Assembly: GCA_000226015.1 (NCBI GenBank)
Contig: JH152698.1
Location: forward strand, 28,302-58,588
DNA length: 30,287 nucleotides
Source of the DNA: Mnemiopsis leidyi
Lineage: Eukaryota; Ctenophora; Tentaculata; Lobata; Bolinopsidae
Reading direction: 5' to 3'
Positions 20,996 to 30,287 of the stretch are shown one piece after another. Position numbers and translations under genes: made by a program. The notes beneath the pieces were generated by a model. The model made no database searches, was not told the DNA's origin, and worked only from the letters and a program-made list of their open reading frames with translations. Each line of letters opens with the position of its first letter. Positions within the stretch are counted from its first letter, which is position 1.

Positions 20996-22271
20996 TTAGA
21001 TTTTTGGGAGATTTACTGAAAGCATGAGCAATGAAGTTGTTCTGTTTATTGAAATGACGTGGGCGTTTAGTCAAATAGTCAAGTCTTTTTTATTCTAATC
21101 ATTCTATGTTTGTCACAATCTATCATGACAATTCAGCCATATGATTGGCATGAAAGCTCAAAGCATGTAACTCATCAAATTATAAATTCATGTTCAGCTA
21201 GAATCTTAAATTTTTAACTGTTCTTAACTAGACAAAATTTACCAAAACCCAAAACTCCGGTGTGACCTGACCGTATTTTCAGTTAGTTTTGTTCATTTTA
21301 CAACGAAAAGGGGTGATATAAAATGAATGAACCGTTTAAATGAACCGAAGAAGATGAAACAAAATCACGGTCGCTTATTTTTGATCAAGTCATTTAGGAC
21401 TAAAACAAGAGCGACCGTAATTTTTTACGTTAAATTTTGTTCTCGCTAAGTTTTGTTGTGCTTTTTAAACCTATTACAGAGAATTGTATGCGATAGGATG
21501 TGTCACAATTCCCAAATGTTTAGCCATCCTCAATAAACTAGCCAACAGCTTCGTACACTAGTTCTAACCTGAAATCATCCGCGTTTCTTTGTTGTACTAT
21601 TGAATCAAAACTTCTATTTCTTCTTTTACATCGTAAGGTACCTTTTGTCAAAATAATTACTTAATTAGTCGTCCATTGATCGTCCATCTCATTCATTAAA
21701 AGATATATTATCTATCAATTAAGACGTGCGTTCTTCTACAACGTTATAACTCTGTTCGCACAGTTTATCAAGAGGTAATACAAAAGACATTATAGATGAA
21801 CTGCACTTTTTTGTAATTACTCAAGAACACAAATTACTCCTTGGTTCGGCAGTAGAAGTGATATTGAAATCCGATACAGCTCAATGTCATAAATATTTTG
21901 TACACTTTTAATTAATCACCCTTATATTTGCTGTTAGTGCTGGCAACTTGTACTCTTTCCAAGTTCTCGTGATAAGATAATGTTCTCTTTTAACCGCTAG
22001 GTCTCTTTGTAGGAACTGTGTTTACCTTCAGGGTGTTGCGTGATGAGTGGAGCGGCAAAATTGTAGTGTAGTAGTCAATTGTAGTCAATTGTAGTGTAGT
22101 AGTGTTGGTTACACATTTTGTACTGCCCTTATTATAAAATATTTTCACGTTTTGCAATCATTAATAGACTACAAAAACTTAAATTCTGACACAGTCAAAG
22201 ACAAGAGCCTGCCGTGTTATATCAGATGAAATGCGGTCAAGGAACAGGTATGGACTATGGATTGTGTATAA
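20996..22271. other. AT-rich stretch, no gene seen
   Basis: No exon or element recognised. A short duplicated phrase (GGAGACCTACTATAAGCATG / GGGAGATTTACTGAAAGCAT) occurs at 20971-21030, and GTAGTGTAGTAGT / GTAGTCAATT direct repeats at 22065-22105. Confidence 0.4.
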
Positions 22272-22454
22272 CTTGGAGGAAAAATGAACAGTCATTATAT
22301 TAAGTCATTAAGATCCAACTTACTAAAACCGGCAGTATATTGATTGAAATGTATTGCCATTACCACCAGCTTGGAGGAAAAATGAACTGTAATTACATAT
22401 CCAACTACCTTAATCAGCAAAATATTGATTGAAATGTATTGCCATCACCACCAG
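22272..22454. repeat. about 95-bp tandem duplication
   Basis: Copy 1 (22272-22369) and copy 2 (22370-22454) both start CTTGGAGGAAAAATGAAC and end TTGATTGAAATGTATTGCCA followed by a TACCACCAG/CACCACCAG variant. The middle differs by substitutions and a small deletion. Confidence 0.8.
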
Positions 22455-22699
22455 ACCATCTGTGTAGCTACAATTGTTCTCAGAAAGTTAAGTAGGTATC
22501 AACTTTCACAATATTTACTGTGTTGAACGGGATTGCAATGCTTCGTGAAAGTTAGTTTCAGAATATCTAAATCATAGTTCCGTAAGGGGAAGTAGAGTTT
22601 TGATCACTCATTTTTACCGAAAAATGTTTTTAAGCACCCATTAAGTATCTGTATCAATATATCATTAAGTGTTGATACAGAAACTGAGACACTGTACAT

Positions 22700-22805
22700 T
22701 AGGATATACAACGTATACAGAAAGGTGTAAAATGTATACATTGTATAAAATGAATACATTGCATAAAATCTATACAATGTATACAATGTACAAGGAATAC
22801 ATTGG
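22700..22805. repeat. imperfect TATACATTGTAT/TATACAATGTAT cluster
   Basis: Multiple overlapping inverted and direct copies of short words such as TGTATACATTGTATA, GAATACATTGCATAA and TATACAATGTATACAATG. The segment can fold on itself. Function unknown. Confidence 0.6.
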
Positions 22806-23294
22806 CAACAAGATGACGACACATCTCATTCACCGTGACCGGCTGACACTTCTTTTTCTTGTCACAGTTTGTGTTTGAAATGTCTTTACGACAATTTTGA
22901 AGGCTTTTTGTTCACCTTGTCGCCAATTGACAGCCAGGGAACAAACAGCCACTGCAATAAACTGCAATTATACAGTCTTAAAATCATCATGATAAATTAC
23001 AAAAACGGTATAACACTAAATTAGAATACTATAGGTGTCACAGCACTGAACATTACCTTTGTTGCAGTAGGAACAATACCAATATACCAATATACCACCG
23101 GTAACCAAGATAACACCGATTTTTGAACTACATGCTTGTAATGATAACAACAGGACATCAGTTAAAACGTTTGGTACTTCGGTGATGTAACAATGATATA
23201 AAATCAAAAACGGCCAATGTCCGTCGGTCATGCATTTTTTGCATAAACAGTGCGTGTCATTCTACCTAGATAACCAGAGAATACATTGTGATTA

Positions 23295-23586
23295 TAGAAC
23301 GGTTTCTATCTAGTTTCAATTGGAAAATTGCAAACTAAAGTGGTCAACAAAATCCTGGAGCATTGTACGTGACACGATAAACGCACTACTTTCAACTAGA
23401 GTTCCATGTAGACCAATCGTCAGCAAAGTAATTTCATGTTTTTATTAGGAGACCTTGCAAAAAAACAAAAAAAACAAAAGTTTCATGTAGACCATTCGTC
23501 AGCAAAGTTACTTTGCTGACGATAGGTCTTCATGAAACTTTAGTTCAAAGTAGTGCGTTTATCTTGTCACGTAGAACGGTTTCTAT
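23295..23586. mobile_element. foldback element with about 64-bp inverted arms
   Basis: Arms 23366-23430 and 23508-23573 are reverse complements with few mismatches: TACGTGACACGATAAACGCA on the left against the reverse complement of TGCGTTTATCTTGTCACGTA on the right. The spacer contains an A-rich run and a second copy of part of the left arm (TTTCATGTAGACCATTCGTC, about 23481-23500). A 15-bp direct repeat TAGAACGGTTTCTAT lies at 23295-23309 and 23572-23586, so the whole insertion may be 23310-23571. No coding capacity; superfamily not assigned. Confidence 0.65.
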
Positions 23587-23871
23587 GTATCTTTTGACAT
23601 ATCAAAGGGCCCTACACAAATGATCCTACAGATTTTGCTGAAAAATAAAACATCGTCAGTCCCTCAATTTCGATGATCAGAGAAAATTTTGAGGTTACAA
23701 AACGGTTCTGATGTGTCCTTTAGTCATGATTGGACTATTGGGATATCGCTCAGAAGTCAAAAGCCCTTCGCCTGTTTTATATATAAAATACATTAATTAA
23801 TAAACGGCCGTACAGAAAGGCAAAAATGAGGCTGGTAACCAAGGTAACGTAACATCAAGTTTTACCTGCAG

Positions 23872-26800
23872 TACATGAACAACGGAAAGAGCAAGGAGAC
23901 CCTCTACTTCCGAGGGGACTTGAAGGTCAGTGTGAACAATGCTGTAAACCTCCCCAACGCAGACGGCTCTAACATCAAAGCCAAGTTCGACAGTCTCCTC
24001 TCCAGGAACAAGGACAAGAAGAAGGACTTGTCAGGTGAGTGAGAGGAAGTGGGAGGAGGAAACAACAGAACCGGAAGTAGTTACAGTGGAATAAAATCTT
24101 GGTGGAGGCATCGAAATAACTAATATCAACCCTCGACAAACTGATAATTCTGCATTATTCGCAAATATGATAACTGAAATTCTAAAGGCCTAATCTTCCC
24201 TGTCCCTCGCCAGACCCGTATGTGAACATAACGATAGACGATCACAAGATCCTCCAGACTAAAGTGATAAAGGACGAGCTGAACCCCGTCTGGAACGAAA
24301 CTTTCGAAACAGAGGTATATCAGGAGCTGGTTTAGTAGCAAAATTTATTTGAACCTTCTGTTAAAATGGCCATTTAAAGTCTATTGAATACCAGAATTTT
24401 ACTATTTTTTGTGAACATACATATTATGACTTTTCTTAAATGTCCCATTACCAGCAGAAATTGGTCACCCTCTCAGTTCCCATCCTCCAGTAACCATGGT
24501 AACCCAGGTTTCCCACTCCTCCAGTAACCATGGTAACCCAGGTTTCCCACTCCTCCAGTAACCAATAACCATAATAACCCAGGTTTCCCAATCCTCCAGT
24601 AACCATGGTAAACCAGGTTTCACGCTCCTCCAGTAAACATGGTAACCCAGGTTTCCCACTCCTCCAGTAACCATGGTAACCCAGGTTTTCTACTCCTCCT
24701 TTAACCATGTTAAACCAGGTTTACCACTCCAACAGTACCCATGGTAACCCAGGTTTCCCACTTCTCCAGTAACCATGGTAACCCAGGTTTCCTACTCCTC
24801 CAGTAACCATGGTAACCCAGGTTTCACACTCCTCCAATAACCATGGTAACCCAGGTTTCCCACGAGGGGTCGAGACTCTACTTCTGGGTGTGGGACGACG
24901 ATGTGGTGGGCAAGGAAAAACTTGGACACGCCTCTATAGACCTCCAAGAGATAATTAACAAGAAGGTTACAATATACAAATATTCAGCTATTTGTGTTTC
25001 TTTTTAAGGACTGTTTGTGTCATGACTATCTCGAATATTGATTTCTTGCTTTTCCATCTGAATCCACCTGAATCCATGGATTCCAAAAAGTTTAAATCGA
25101 AACCAGTTGTATCCTCAACTAGATAAAGATATTCAACTAGTCCTAGTGTCTGAAAACACCCCCATACTATAAAACTAACAAATCTGCTAGTTAGATTATC
25201 CGAAGAAAGCTGGAGCTGTTTACCCCCTTCAAAAACTGCAAACCAGTCCTGGACGTAGAGATCCAGTTTGAACCGGTCTCAGACTCCGTCGGAGAGTTTG
25301 AAATCACCAGATCTTACTTTCCCCTCCGACATGTAAGTCAAGTGTGTTGATGTGAAACCAGATTTGGAATACAGTAATTTCAGTGCGTAGTTTGGTTGCT
25401 AAGATTCTAAGTCTTCAAATAACTCTGTTTCTCATCGAAAGTACTTAGTGTCAAAATCTACTGATACGATCAGGACAGTGCGTTGCTATGGTAACTGTTC
25501 CTCCTCAGAGTGGGCAGATAACGCTATACCAAGACGCGTGTTGTCTACCCTCCCCAGCACACAAAGATATACGAGTCCACGGGTCTCCCTTCATTGCGAG
25601 GTCTGCCTGGAGCGATATCTCAGAGAGCATCAGTAACGCAAAGCGTTTTATCTACATAACAGGTAAGTACTATGTTTAATTAACAAAGATAACAAACTCC
25701 ACCTAGAGAGGTTGTTAAAACAATACCAATACATCATCAATCCAAATCCGGTTATCAATCTCCTTGAAGTAGCTATTCCTCTGACCAGCTACTAAACTTA
25801 CCTAACTCAAACTGTCAGGCTGGTCGATGACGCATAGTATCCGACTAATCAGAGATCCCCACGACAAAGACGTCACTAAGTCCAGTCCACAGCTGGGAGA
25901 CATTCTCAAGGAGAAAGCGAGTCAGGGAGTCCAAGTTCTGGTGAGCAACATTCACAAGATCAGTACATGTCAAACTTGAGTTAAATCATAGAATGAACAG
26001 TTGCCATGGTTTCAATCTATTGTAGGCTGAGTTATCTTAATGAGCTTATCTCTGAAGGTGTTGCTGTGGGACGAGCCCTTCAACAACGAGGAGTTGGCCA
26101 TGTCAGGAGTTGTTGGAACTAACGATGAAGTTACCAGAATTTACTTCTCTAATACTAAGGTAAGTAGTAACCATGGCAACCATGGTAACCATGGTTACTA
26201 TGTGAGATACTGTTGTTGCTATGTAAATAACAATGCTTACAATGTTAGTTACAATGGTTTCTATGTGAATTACTTTGTTAGAAACCATGGTTACTTTGTG
26301 AATCAACAAGGTTTTTGAGTGAGTAACCATGGATATTATGTGAATGAGTAACCATGGCAACCATGATGGCAGATAAAACAATTTTAATGGCTGAGTGGCG
26401 CAGAGCTTAGAGCATCGGACTTCCATTCGGGAGGTCCCAGGTTCGAATCTCTGTGCAGCCCAGCCATATAGGGGGAGCGTGTTTGACGCTCTGCTAGAGA
26501 CTTCGTTGGGTCTACACAGCCCCCCGGTCGACTCAGCCAAATGAACAAGAAACCGTGATTGAGGGTTAAATGAGTAGCTAGGCTTGTAGTAGCGAAGCCT
26601 CAGGCGAATACAGTATGGTAAAAACTATCTTAACCATCGCTGGCCTTAAGATCCATCGGCTCCTGTAATTGGCCAGTTACATTTGTGTTGAATACACCGA
26701 AGTAAAATAAGTGTTATAAAATTCTTCCCGACAGGTGAAGTGTGTCCTGGCTGCAAGACAAAAAAACAAACGGGGCATGTTGGAAACCTTCGTCAGCAAC

Positions 26801-29800
26801 ACCTCCTACTCCCACCACCAGAAAACAGGTTATCTTACAACATTGAACATTTGAACATTAAACATTTGAACATTGAACATTTGAACATTGAACATTTGAA
26901 CATAAATATCTTAGTTAGTTAGTTTGCTTAACTGGTTTTCATACGGCTGCTTGCAGGGCAATTTTAAGATTAAAATGAGCTGCCCTAAATCTTAACCGTG
27001 TAAAAATAGCAAATCTATTTGTGAAAAATTTGTACAGCGAAATTATAAGCACTCACTTGTGTTAAGAGGATATAAGGATGGGGACCTCAATCTTCTGGTT
27101 TTTCGATAAGCTTATTTAGGACTACGAAATTCAAAACTCTCTAATTAACCAACAAAAGCGAGCACAACTACGAAAGGTACGACTTGCTATAGGCATGGCA
27201 ATTGTTTGGCCAATAATAAAGGGAAAGGGTACAGACTACGGCTTGGAAACGTCTTGGTGGAAATTTAACCTCAATTATTATCGGTACGCAACTTAATTCT
27301 TTAAGAATAGAGCGACAAGCAAAAACTAAAAACTAAAAAGTAAGAACGTAAATAGTCATTTTTACTTATAGGCAACGGAAGAGTTGACTGGGGAAATTGA
27401 AAACCTGTAAACAGTATTTTTGGCTCGCACGCTTAAACAAATCGCAAGAAATTGAGTGTACTATAATGTAAAAACTTATTAGCCTCACCATGTCTGTTTA
27501 AAACACGAGCGCGCAAAAAAGCACATGACATTTCTTTGGCGTACTCTTTTGCTATTGGTGGATAGAGGTCACCTGGTTACAGCGCGCGTTGCTATTGGTT
27601 ACGTGAAAAGTCTTTTTGACCAATCGGGCGCAAGTTCGCGCGTGTATGAGAGTAAGGAATTGAAAGTAAGTGCAGTGTGTAACGTGTGTATCTCTTCAAA
27701 TGAACATCAGCTTGTTTCGAGCGGTCACGCAGTTCAGTTGAGATATGTTTCTGACCTCGACAAACTTGTACTTTCTGATTGCTCATGAGTTTATCAAGTG
27801 CTCACTGCTCAGTGTCACATATTCGATACACCTGACAGCACTTTATAGTGTGTTCTCTGTAGGCTATAGTTTTCCAATCCGGCTCGAGAAATAAACTGTT
27901 TCAATATCATATATTCTTTTGTCCGGCTCGAGAAATAAACTGGCTCGAGAAATAAACTGGCTCGAGAAATAAACTGGCTCGAGAAATAAACCGACTCGAG
28001 AAATAAACTGTTTCAATATCATATATTCTTTTGTTGCAATCTATTTACATTTACGATGAAATCTTTTGTTGCAATTTGTTTACATTTTCACCGAATATGA
28101 GCTTTGGCTTCATAGGTTTAAATTCAATATCAAACCCCGCAGTTATTTGTGATGACGAGAATGCTTCCTGTGGTACAGTGGCGTATTTGGGAGGACTTGA
28201 TCTTACAGTAGGTCGCTATGACGACCAGAATCACAGTCTCTTCGAGTCCATTTCTAATCAACATGCGGACGATTTTTATCAGGTGACTGTTCTACTTTCG
28301 CTCCAGAATTTTTAATAGTGTCCTGCGACTAAATCGGGTTCGACTGTGGTAATCTCATTGACGATATCTGTTGTACTGTGTTGAGTCCTATAATTGAACT
28401 GTGTTAAGTCCCAGATTTGTACTGTGTTTAGTCCCAGAGTTGTACTGTGTTTAGTCCCAGAGTTGTACTGTGTTTAGTCCCAGAGTTGTACTGTGTTTAG
28501 TCCCAGAGTTGTACTGTGTTTAGTCCCAGATTTGTACTGTGTTTAGTGCCAGAGTTGTACTGTGTTTAGTCCCAGAGTTGTACTGTGTTTGGTCCCAGAG
28601 TTGTACTGTGTTTAGTCCTAGAGTTGTACTGTGTTTAGTCCCAGAGTTGTACTGTGATTAGTCCCAGAGTTGTACTGTGATTAGTCCCAGAGTTGTACTG
28701 ACTGTGTTTAGTCCCAGAGTTGTACCGTTTTAAGTCCCAGAGTTTTTTGTGTTCACTTTTAGAGTTGTACTTTGGTCAGTCCCAGAGTTGTATTTTGTTG
28801 AATTCCACTTCCATCCAGACTTTTCCCGGTATAACTGGCCCGGAGATGGGACCCAGACAACCATGGCACGATGTCCACTCCCGTATCACTGGGGAGGCGG
28901 CTCTAGACGTTCTCTCCAACTTCACCGAGAGATGGAAGATAGAAGCACCTAAAGACGTAAGTTTTTTGTACTTTTCAACTAAATGTGGACTAAAGCGGTT
29001 TTAGTTGCCGTGTGAAAAATTAGGCGGTGACATATATCACCGCCTGATATTATTGATTTATGAACGTTCTTAATCAAATATCTCTTAAATTTGTTTACCT
29101 ATAAGAGTAATTAAAATATGATTCGTTAAAGAATCAAAATCTGATTCAGACAAGTGTCGCTGTGTGACAAATATTGCCGCAAATTTTCGGTACCTAAATG
29201 TGGAAAAATGTCGTTGTCGGACAAATGTCGTTGTCGGACAATTGTCGTTGTCGGACAAATGTCGTTGTCGGACAAATGTCGTGTTACCATTTGAAATATA
29301 AGTGCCCAGGTCCTGACGACGTGCAGTCTGGTATTATAAGAAACATACTATAAACTGACATCGTCTGGATTGATTATACCTCTTTTCGCTTTCATCCGCA
29401 CTGAATTAGAAATTCTCTTTCAATTTTTTGAGGCAGACACTCAAACAGAATATTAGACACGTTATCCACCTCATAGTTGGTATATTTGATGTTGTCAGGA
29501 CAATAAATCTGGAGAGAGATGAAGCCGCTCAGTCCGTGCACTAGACGTGTAAAACAATTTCTTTGGAACTGAAATTAATCACCGCCCTTTGTCGCTATTT
29601 AGTCAGTGTTAAATGTTATGTTTACAGCATGTCGTTATCTTTGAAAAAAGGCGTGCTGTAAACCTCAACTGTTTTGGATTTCAGGTGAAGAATTTAGCTG
29701 CTCTGCCAGAAGAGGACCAGACCAAGTCAAACTGGAGGATTCAAATTTACCGATCAATTCCGGTAGACGCTGCTCTCTTTGATGATAACAAAAAACACTT

Positions 29801-29813
29801 GCTGCAGGCCAAG
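23872..29813 (+). CDS. C2-type phospholipase D, N-terminal half (11 exons, 3' end outside window)
   Basis: Hydrolyses phosphatidylcholine and similar lipids to phosphatidate and the head group. Exons: 23872-24034, 24214-24314, 24855-24965, 25195-25332, 25509-25662, 25819-25940, 26058-26159, 26735-26828, 28143-28282, 28819-28956, 29685-29813; all phases agree (436.7 codons with the phase-1/2 joins). Counting from the first of these exons, a C2 domain covers about residues 14-165, with LPNADGS, DPYVNITID and VWDDDVVGKEKLG supplying the acidic Ca2+-binding loop positions. Then come the PLD-fold segments SYFPLRH, ITLYQDA and FIYITGWS, and the first HKD motif HQKTVICD (H325, K327, D332), which is split between two exons. 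GGLDLTVGRYD, PWHDVHSRI and NWRIQIYRSI match the order in plant PLD alpha-type enzymes. The usual animal PLDs have PX and PH domains instead. The second HKD lies past 30287. The acceptor at 25195 is weak; 25210 is an in-phase alternative. Two upstream exons (8958, 15739) probably belong to it. Confidence 0.92.
24466..24863 (+). repeat. 34-bp minisatellite repeating the PLD intron 4 acceptor site
   Basis: About 11 head-to-tail copies of a 34-bp unit: CCAGTAACCATGGTAACCCAG followed by GTTTCCCACTCCT. The last copy is the real junction, TAACCCAG|GTTTCCCAC, where the exon continues GAGGGG instead of TCCTCC. Nine bases of coding exon are thus part of the repeat. Each unit keeps a CCAG|GTTT acceptor. 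Five copies contain the exact palindrome-like GTAACCATGGTAAC, which fits the RFX X-box consensus GTNRCCNNRGYAAC. Confidence 0.93.
26165..26370. repeat. ATGG-centred palindrome cluster starting at a PLD donor site
   Basis: Directly after the donor at 26160 the intron carries repeated GTAACCATGGCAACC, GGTAACCATGGTTACTATGT and diverged forms (TTACAATGGTTTCTATGTGA, GAAACCATGGTTACTTTGTG) up to about 26370. Two copies (about 26167 and 26347) are GTAACCATGGCAAC, matching the RFX X-box consensus. The motif is the same as in the 34-bp array two kb upstream. Confidence 0.75.
26389..26630 (+). mobile_element. tRNA-derived SINE, plus strand
   Basis: The head 26389-26460 folds roughly as a tRNA: 5' GGCTG pairs with 3' CAGCC, the A box is TGGCGCAGAGCTTAGAGC, the anticodon loop region is CTTCCAT, and the B box is GGTTCGAATCT. 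The T stem and anticodon stem have mismatches, so it is not a functional tRNA. The body continues to about 26630 and contains CGTGATTGAGGGTTAAATGA, shared with the minus-strand SINE at 17815-18053. It lies in the PLD intron before the exon at 26735. No clear target duplication seen. Confidence 0.72.
26836..26905. repeat. 15-bp minisatellite (AACATTGAACATTTG)
   Basis: About 4-5 copies of AACATTGAACATTTG with one AACATTAAACATTTG variant, starting some eight bases after the donor of the HKD exon at 26828. Confidence 0.85.
26906..27880. other. intron sequence, no gene seen
   Basis: Part of the PLD intron 26829-28142. Open frames at 27525-27788 on both strands lack splice borders and motifs. A GC-richer patch at 27505-27660 (GAGCGCGC, ACAGCGCGCG, GTTCGCGCGTG) stands out, but I cannot assign it. 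Confidence 0.4.
27882..28033. repeat. 17-bp repeat (GGCTCGAGAAATAAACT) with flanking duplication
   Basis: Six copies of GGCTCGAGAAATAAACT; the tandem core is at 27922-28007. The first and last copies are each followed by the same GTTTCAATATCATATATTCT phrase (about 27896 and 28008). Every copy contains AATAAA, so the intron holds six canonical polyadenylation hexamers within 130 bp. Confidence 0.88.
28385..28790. repeat. 23-bp minisatellite (AGAGTTGTACTGTGTTTAGTCCC)
   Basis: About 16 copies of the unit AGAGTTGTACTGTGTTTAG plus TCCC, with decay toward both ends (TTTTGTGTTCACTTT near 28745). Each copy contains TTTAGTCCCAG, an acceptor-like word. The array ends about 30-40 bp before the true acceptor at 28818. 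Confidence 0.9.
29205..29285. repeat. 17-bp repeat (GTCGTTGTCGGACAAAT)
   Basis: Four to five copies of GTCGTTGTCGGACAAAT with an ATT variant, inside the PLD intron 28957-29684. Confidence 0.88.
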
Positions 29814-29934
29814 GTAGGGTTCTTTAAGTATTCAAGAAAAAGTTTATTCCTTGCTGTACCAAGTAGCAAGACAGGATATATTGAACAGTTTTCCAGAACC
29901 TAAGAAGACGGTAGGGTATATTTAATATTTTGAT

Positions 29935-30287
29935 TTTTTAATATAAGAATGTTAACTTATAAGAATGTTAACTTATAAGAATGTTAACTTATAAGAATGT
30001 TAACTCATAAGAATGTTAACTCATAAGAATGTTAACTTATAAGAATGTTAACTTATAAGAATGTTAACTTATAAGAATGTTAACTCATAAGAATGTTAAC
30101 TTATAAGAATGTTAACTCATAAGAATGTTAACTTATAATAATGTTAACTTATAAGAATGTTAACTTATAAGAATGTTAACTTATAAGAATGTTAACTTAT
30201 AAGAATGTTAACTTATAAGAATGTGAACTTATTAGAATGTTAACTTATAAGAATGTGAACTTATTAGAATGTTAACTTATAAGAATG
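29935..30287. repeat. 16-bp minisatellite (TTAACTTATAAGAATG), runs off the window
   Basis: About 21 copies of TTAACTTATAAGAATG with simple variants (CTCATAAG, TATAATAATG, GTGAACTTATTAG). It starts about 130 bp after the donor at 29814 and continues to the last base, so its full length is unknown. The junction of adjacent units gives the palindrome GTTAAC. Confidence 0.95.

Noticed and set aside
24448-24708. Minus-strand open frame with a repeated glycine/tryptophan peptide
   Set aside because: It is only the translation of the 34-bp minisatellite; the plus strand contains the real acceptor and exon.
26389-26460. tRNA gene
   Set aside because: A and B boxes are good, but the T stem and anticodon stem have mismatches, and the sequence continues into a body shared with another SINE. 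Treated as a SINE head.
26740-26922. 60-residue + frame across the HKD exon and the repeat that follows
   Set aside because: Wrong frame: the correct frame gives VKCVLAARQK...HHQKT and ends at the donor at 26828.

Overview
This is a nuclear fragment from an animal, most likely a non-vertebrate marine metazoan. The evidence is AT-rich DNA, genes split by GT-AG introns, tRNA-derived SINEs, hAT-like and pogo-like non-autonomous elements, a truncated non-LTR retroelement and many intronic minisatellites. An animal gene for a bacterial-type betaine/choline carrier (BCCT) next to a C2-type phospholipase D of the plant kind suggests a marine invertebrate, possibly a non-bilaterian such as a cnidarian. 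The exact group cannot be fixed from sequence alone.

Layout, all confident genes on the + strand. (1) 851-6018: a 12-exon BCCT-family transporter. The joined frame is 2577 nt (858 codons) and every junction keeps phase. (2) 6019-8957: AT-rich intergenic DNA with a 17-bp minisatellite. (3) 8958 to beyond the right edge: a C2-phospholipase D gene. Ten core exons (23872-29813), plus one more past the first HKD motif's two parts, form eleven consecutive in-phase exons carrying the C2 domain, the first HKD motif and the start of the linker to the second half. The second HKD lies outside the window. Two phase-0 exons at 8958-9041 and 15739-15819 are probably its first coding exons. (4) 10961-12580: a single-exon secreted protein with six saposin-B domains. 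If the upstream exon assignment is right, it is nested on the same strand inside PLD intron 1. (5) The large PLD introns hold a hAT-like element with an 8-bp target-site duplication (13180-13900), a pogo-like MITE, a 5'-truncated non-LTR retrotransposon with a target-site duplication (19899-20494, containing a 10-N assembly gap), two tRNA-derived SINEs sharing a 3' core, and a foldback element.

The most unusual signal is a repeated pattern. Three tandem arrays begin or end exactly on a splice junction and carry copies of it. BCCT intron 3 repeats its own acceptor and the start of the next exon. PLD intron 2 repeats its own donor about 12 times. PLD intron 4 repeats its own acceptor about 11 times. 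The last array also contains perfect matches to the RFX X-box consensus, and related palindromes recur in other arrays here.

Functional theme (inference): PLD releases choline from phosphatidylcholine, BCCT carriers import betaine, choline or similar trimethylammonium compounds, and saposins bind membrane lipids. The three neighbours therefore all touch phospholipid or choline chemistry, but nothing in the sequence shows co-regulation.
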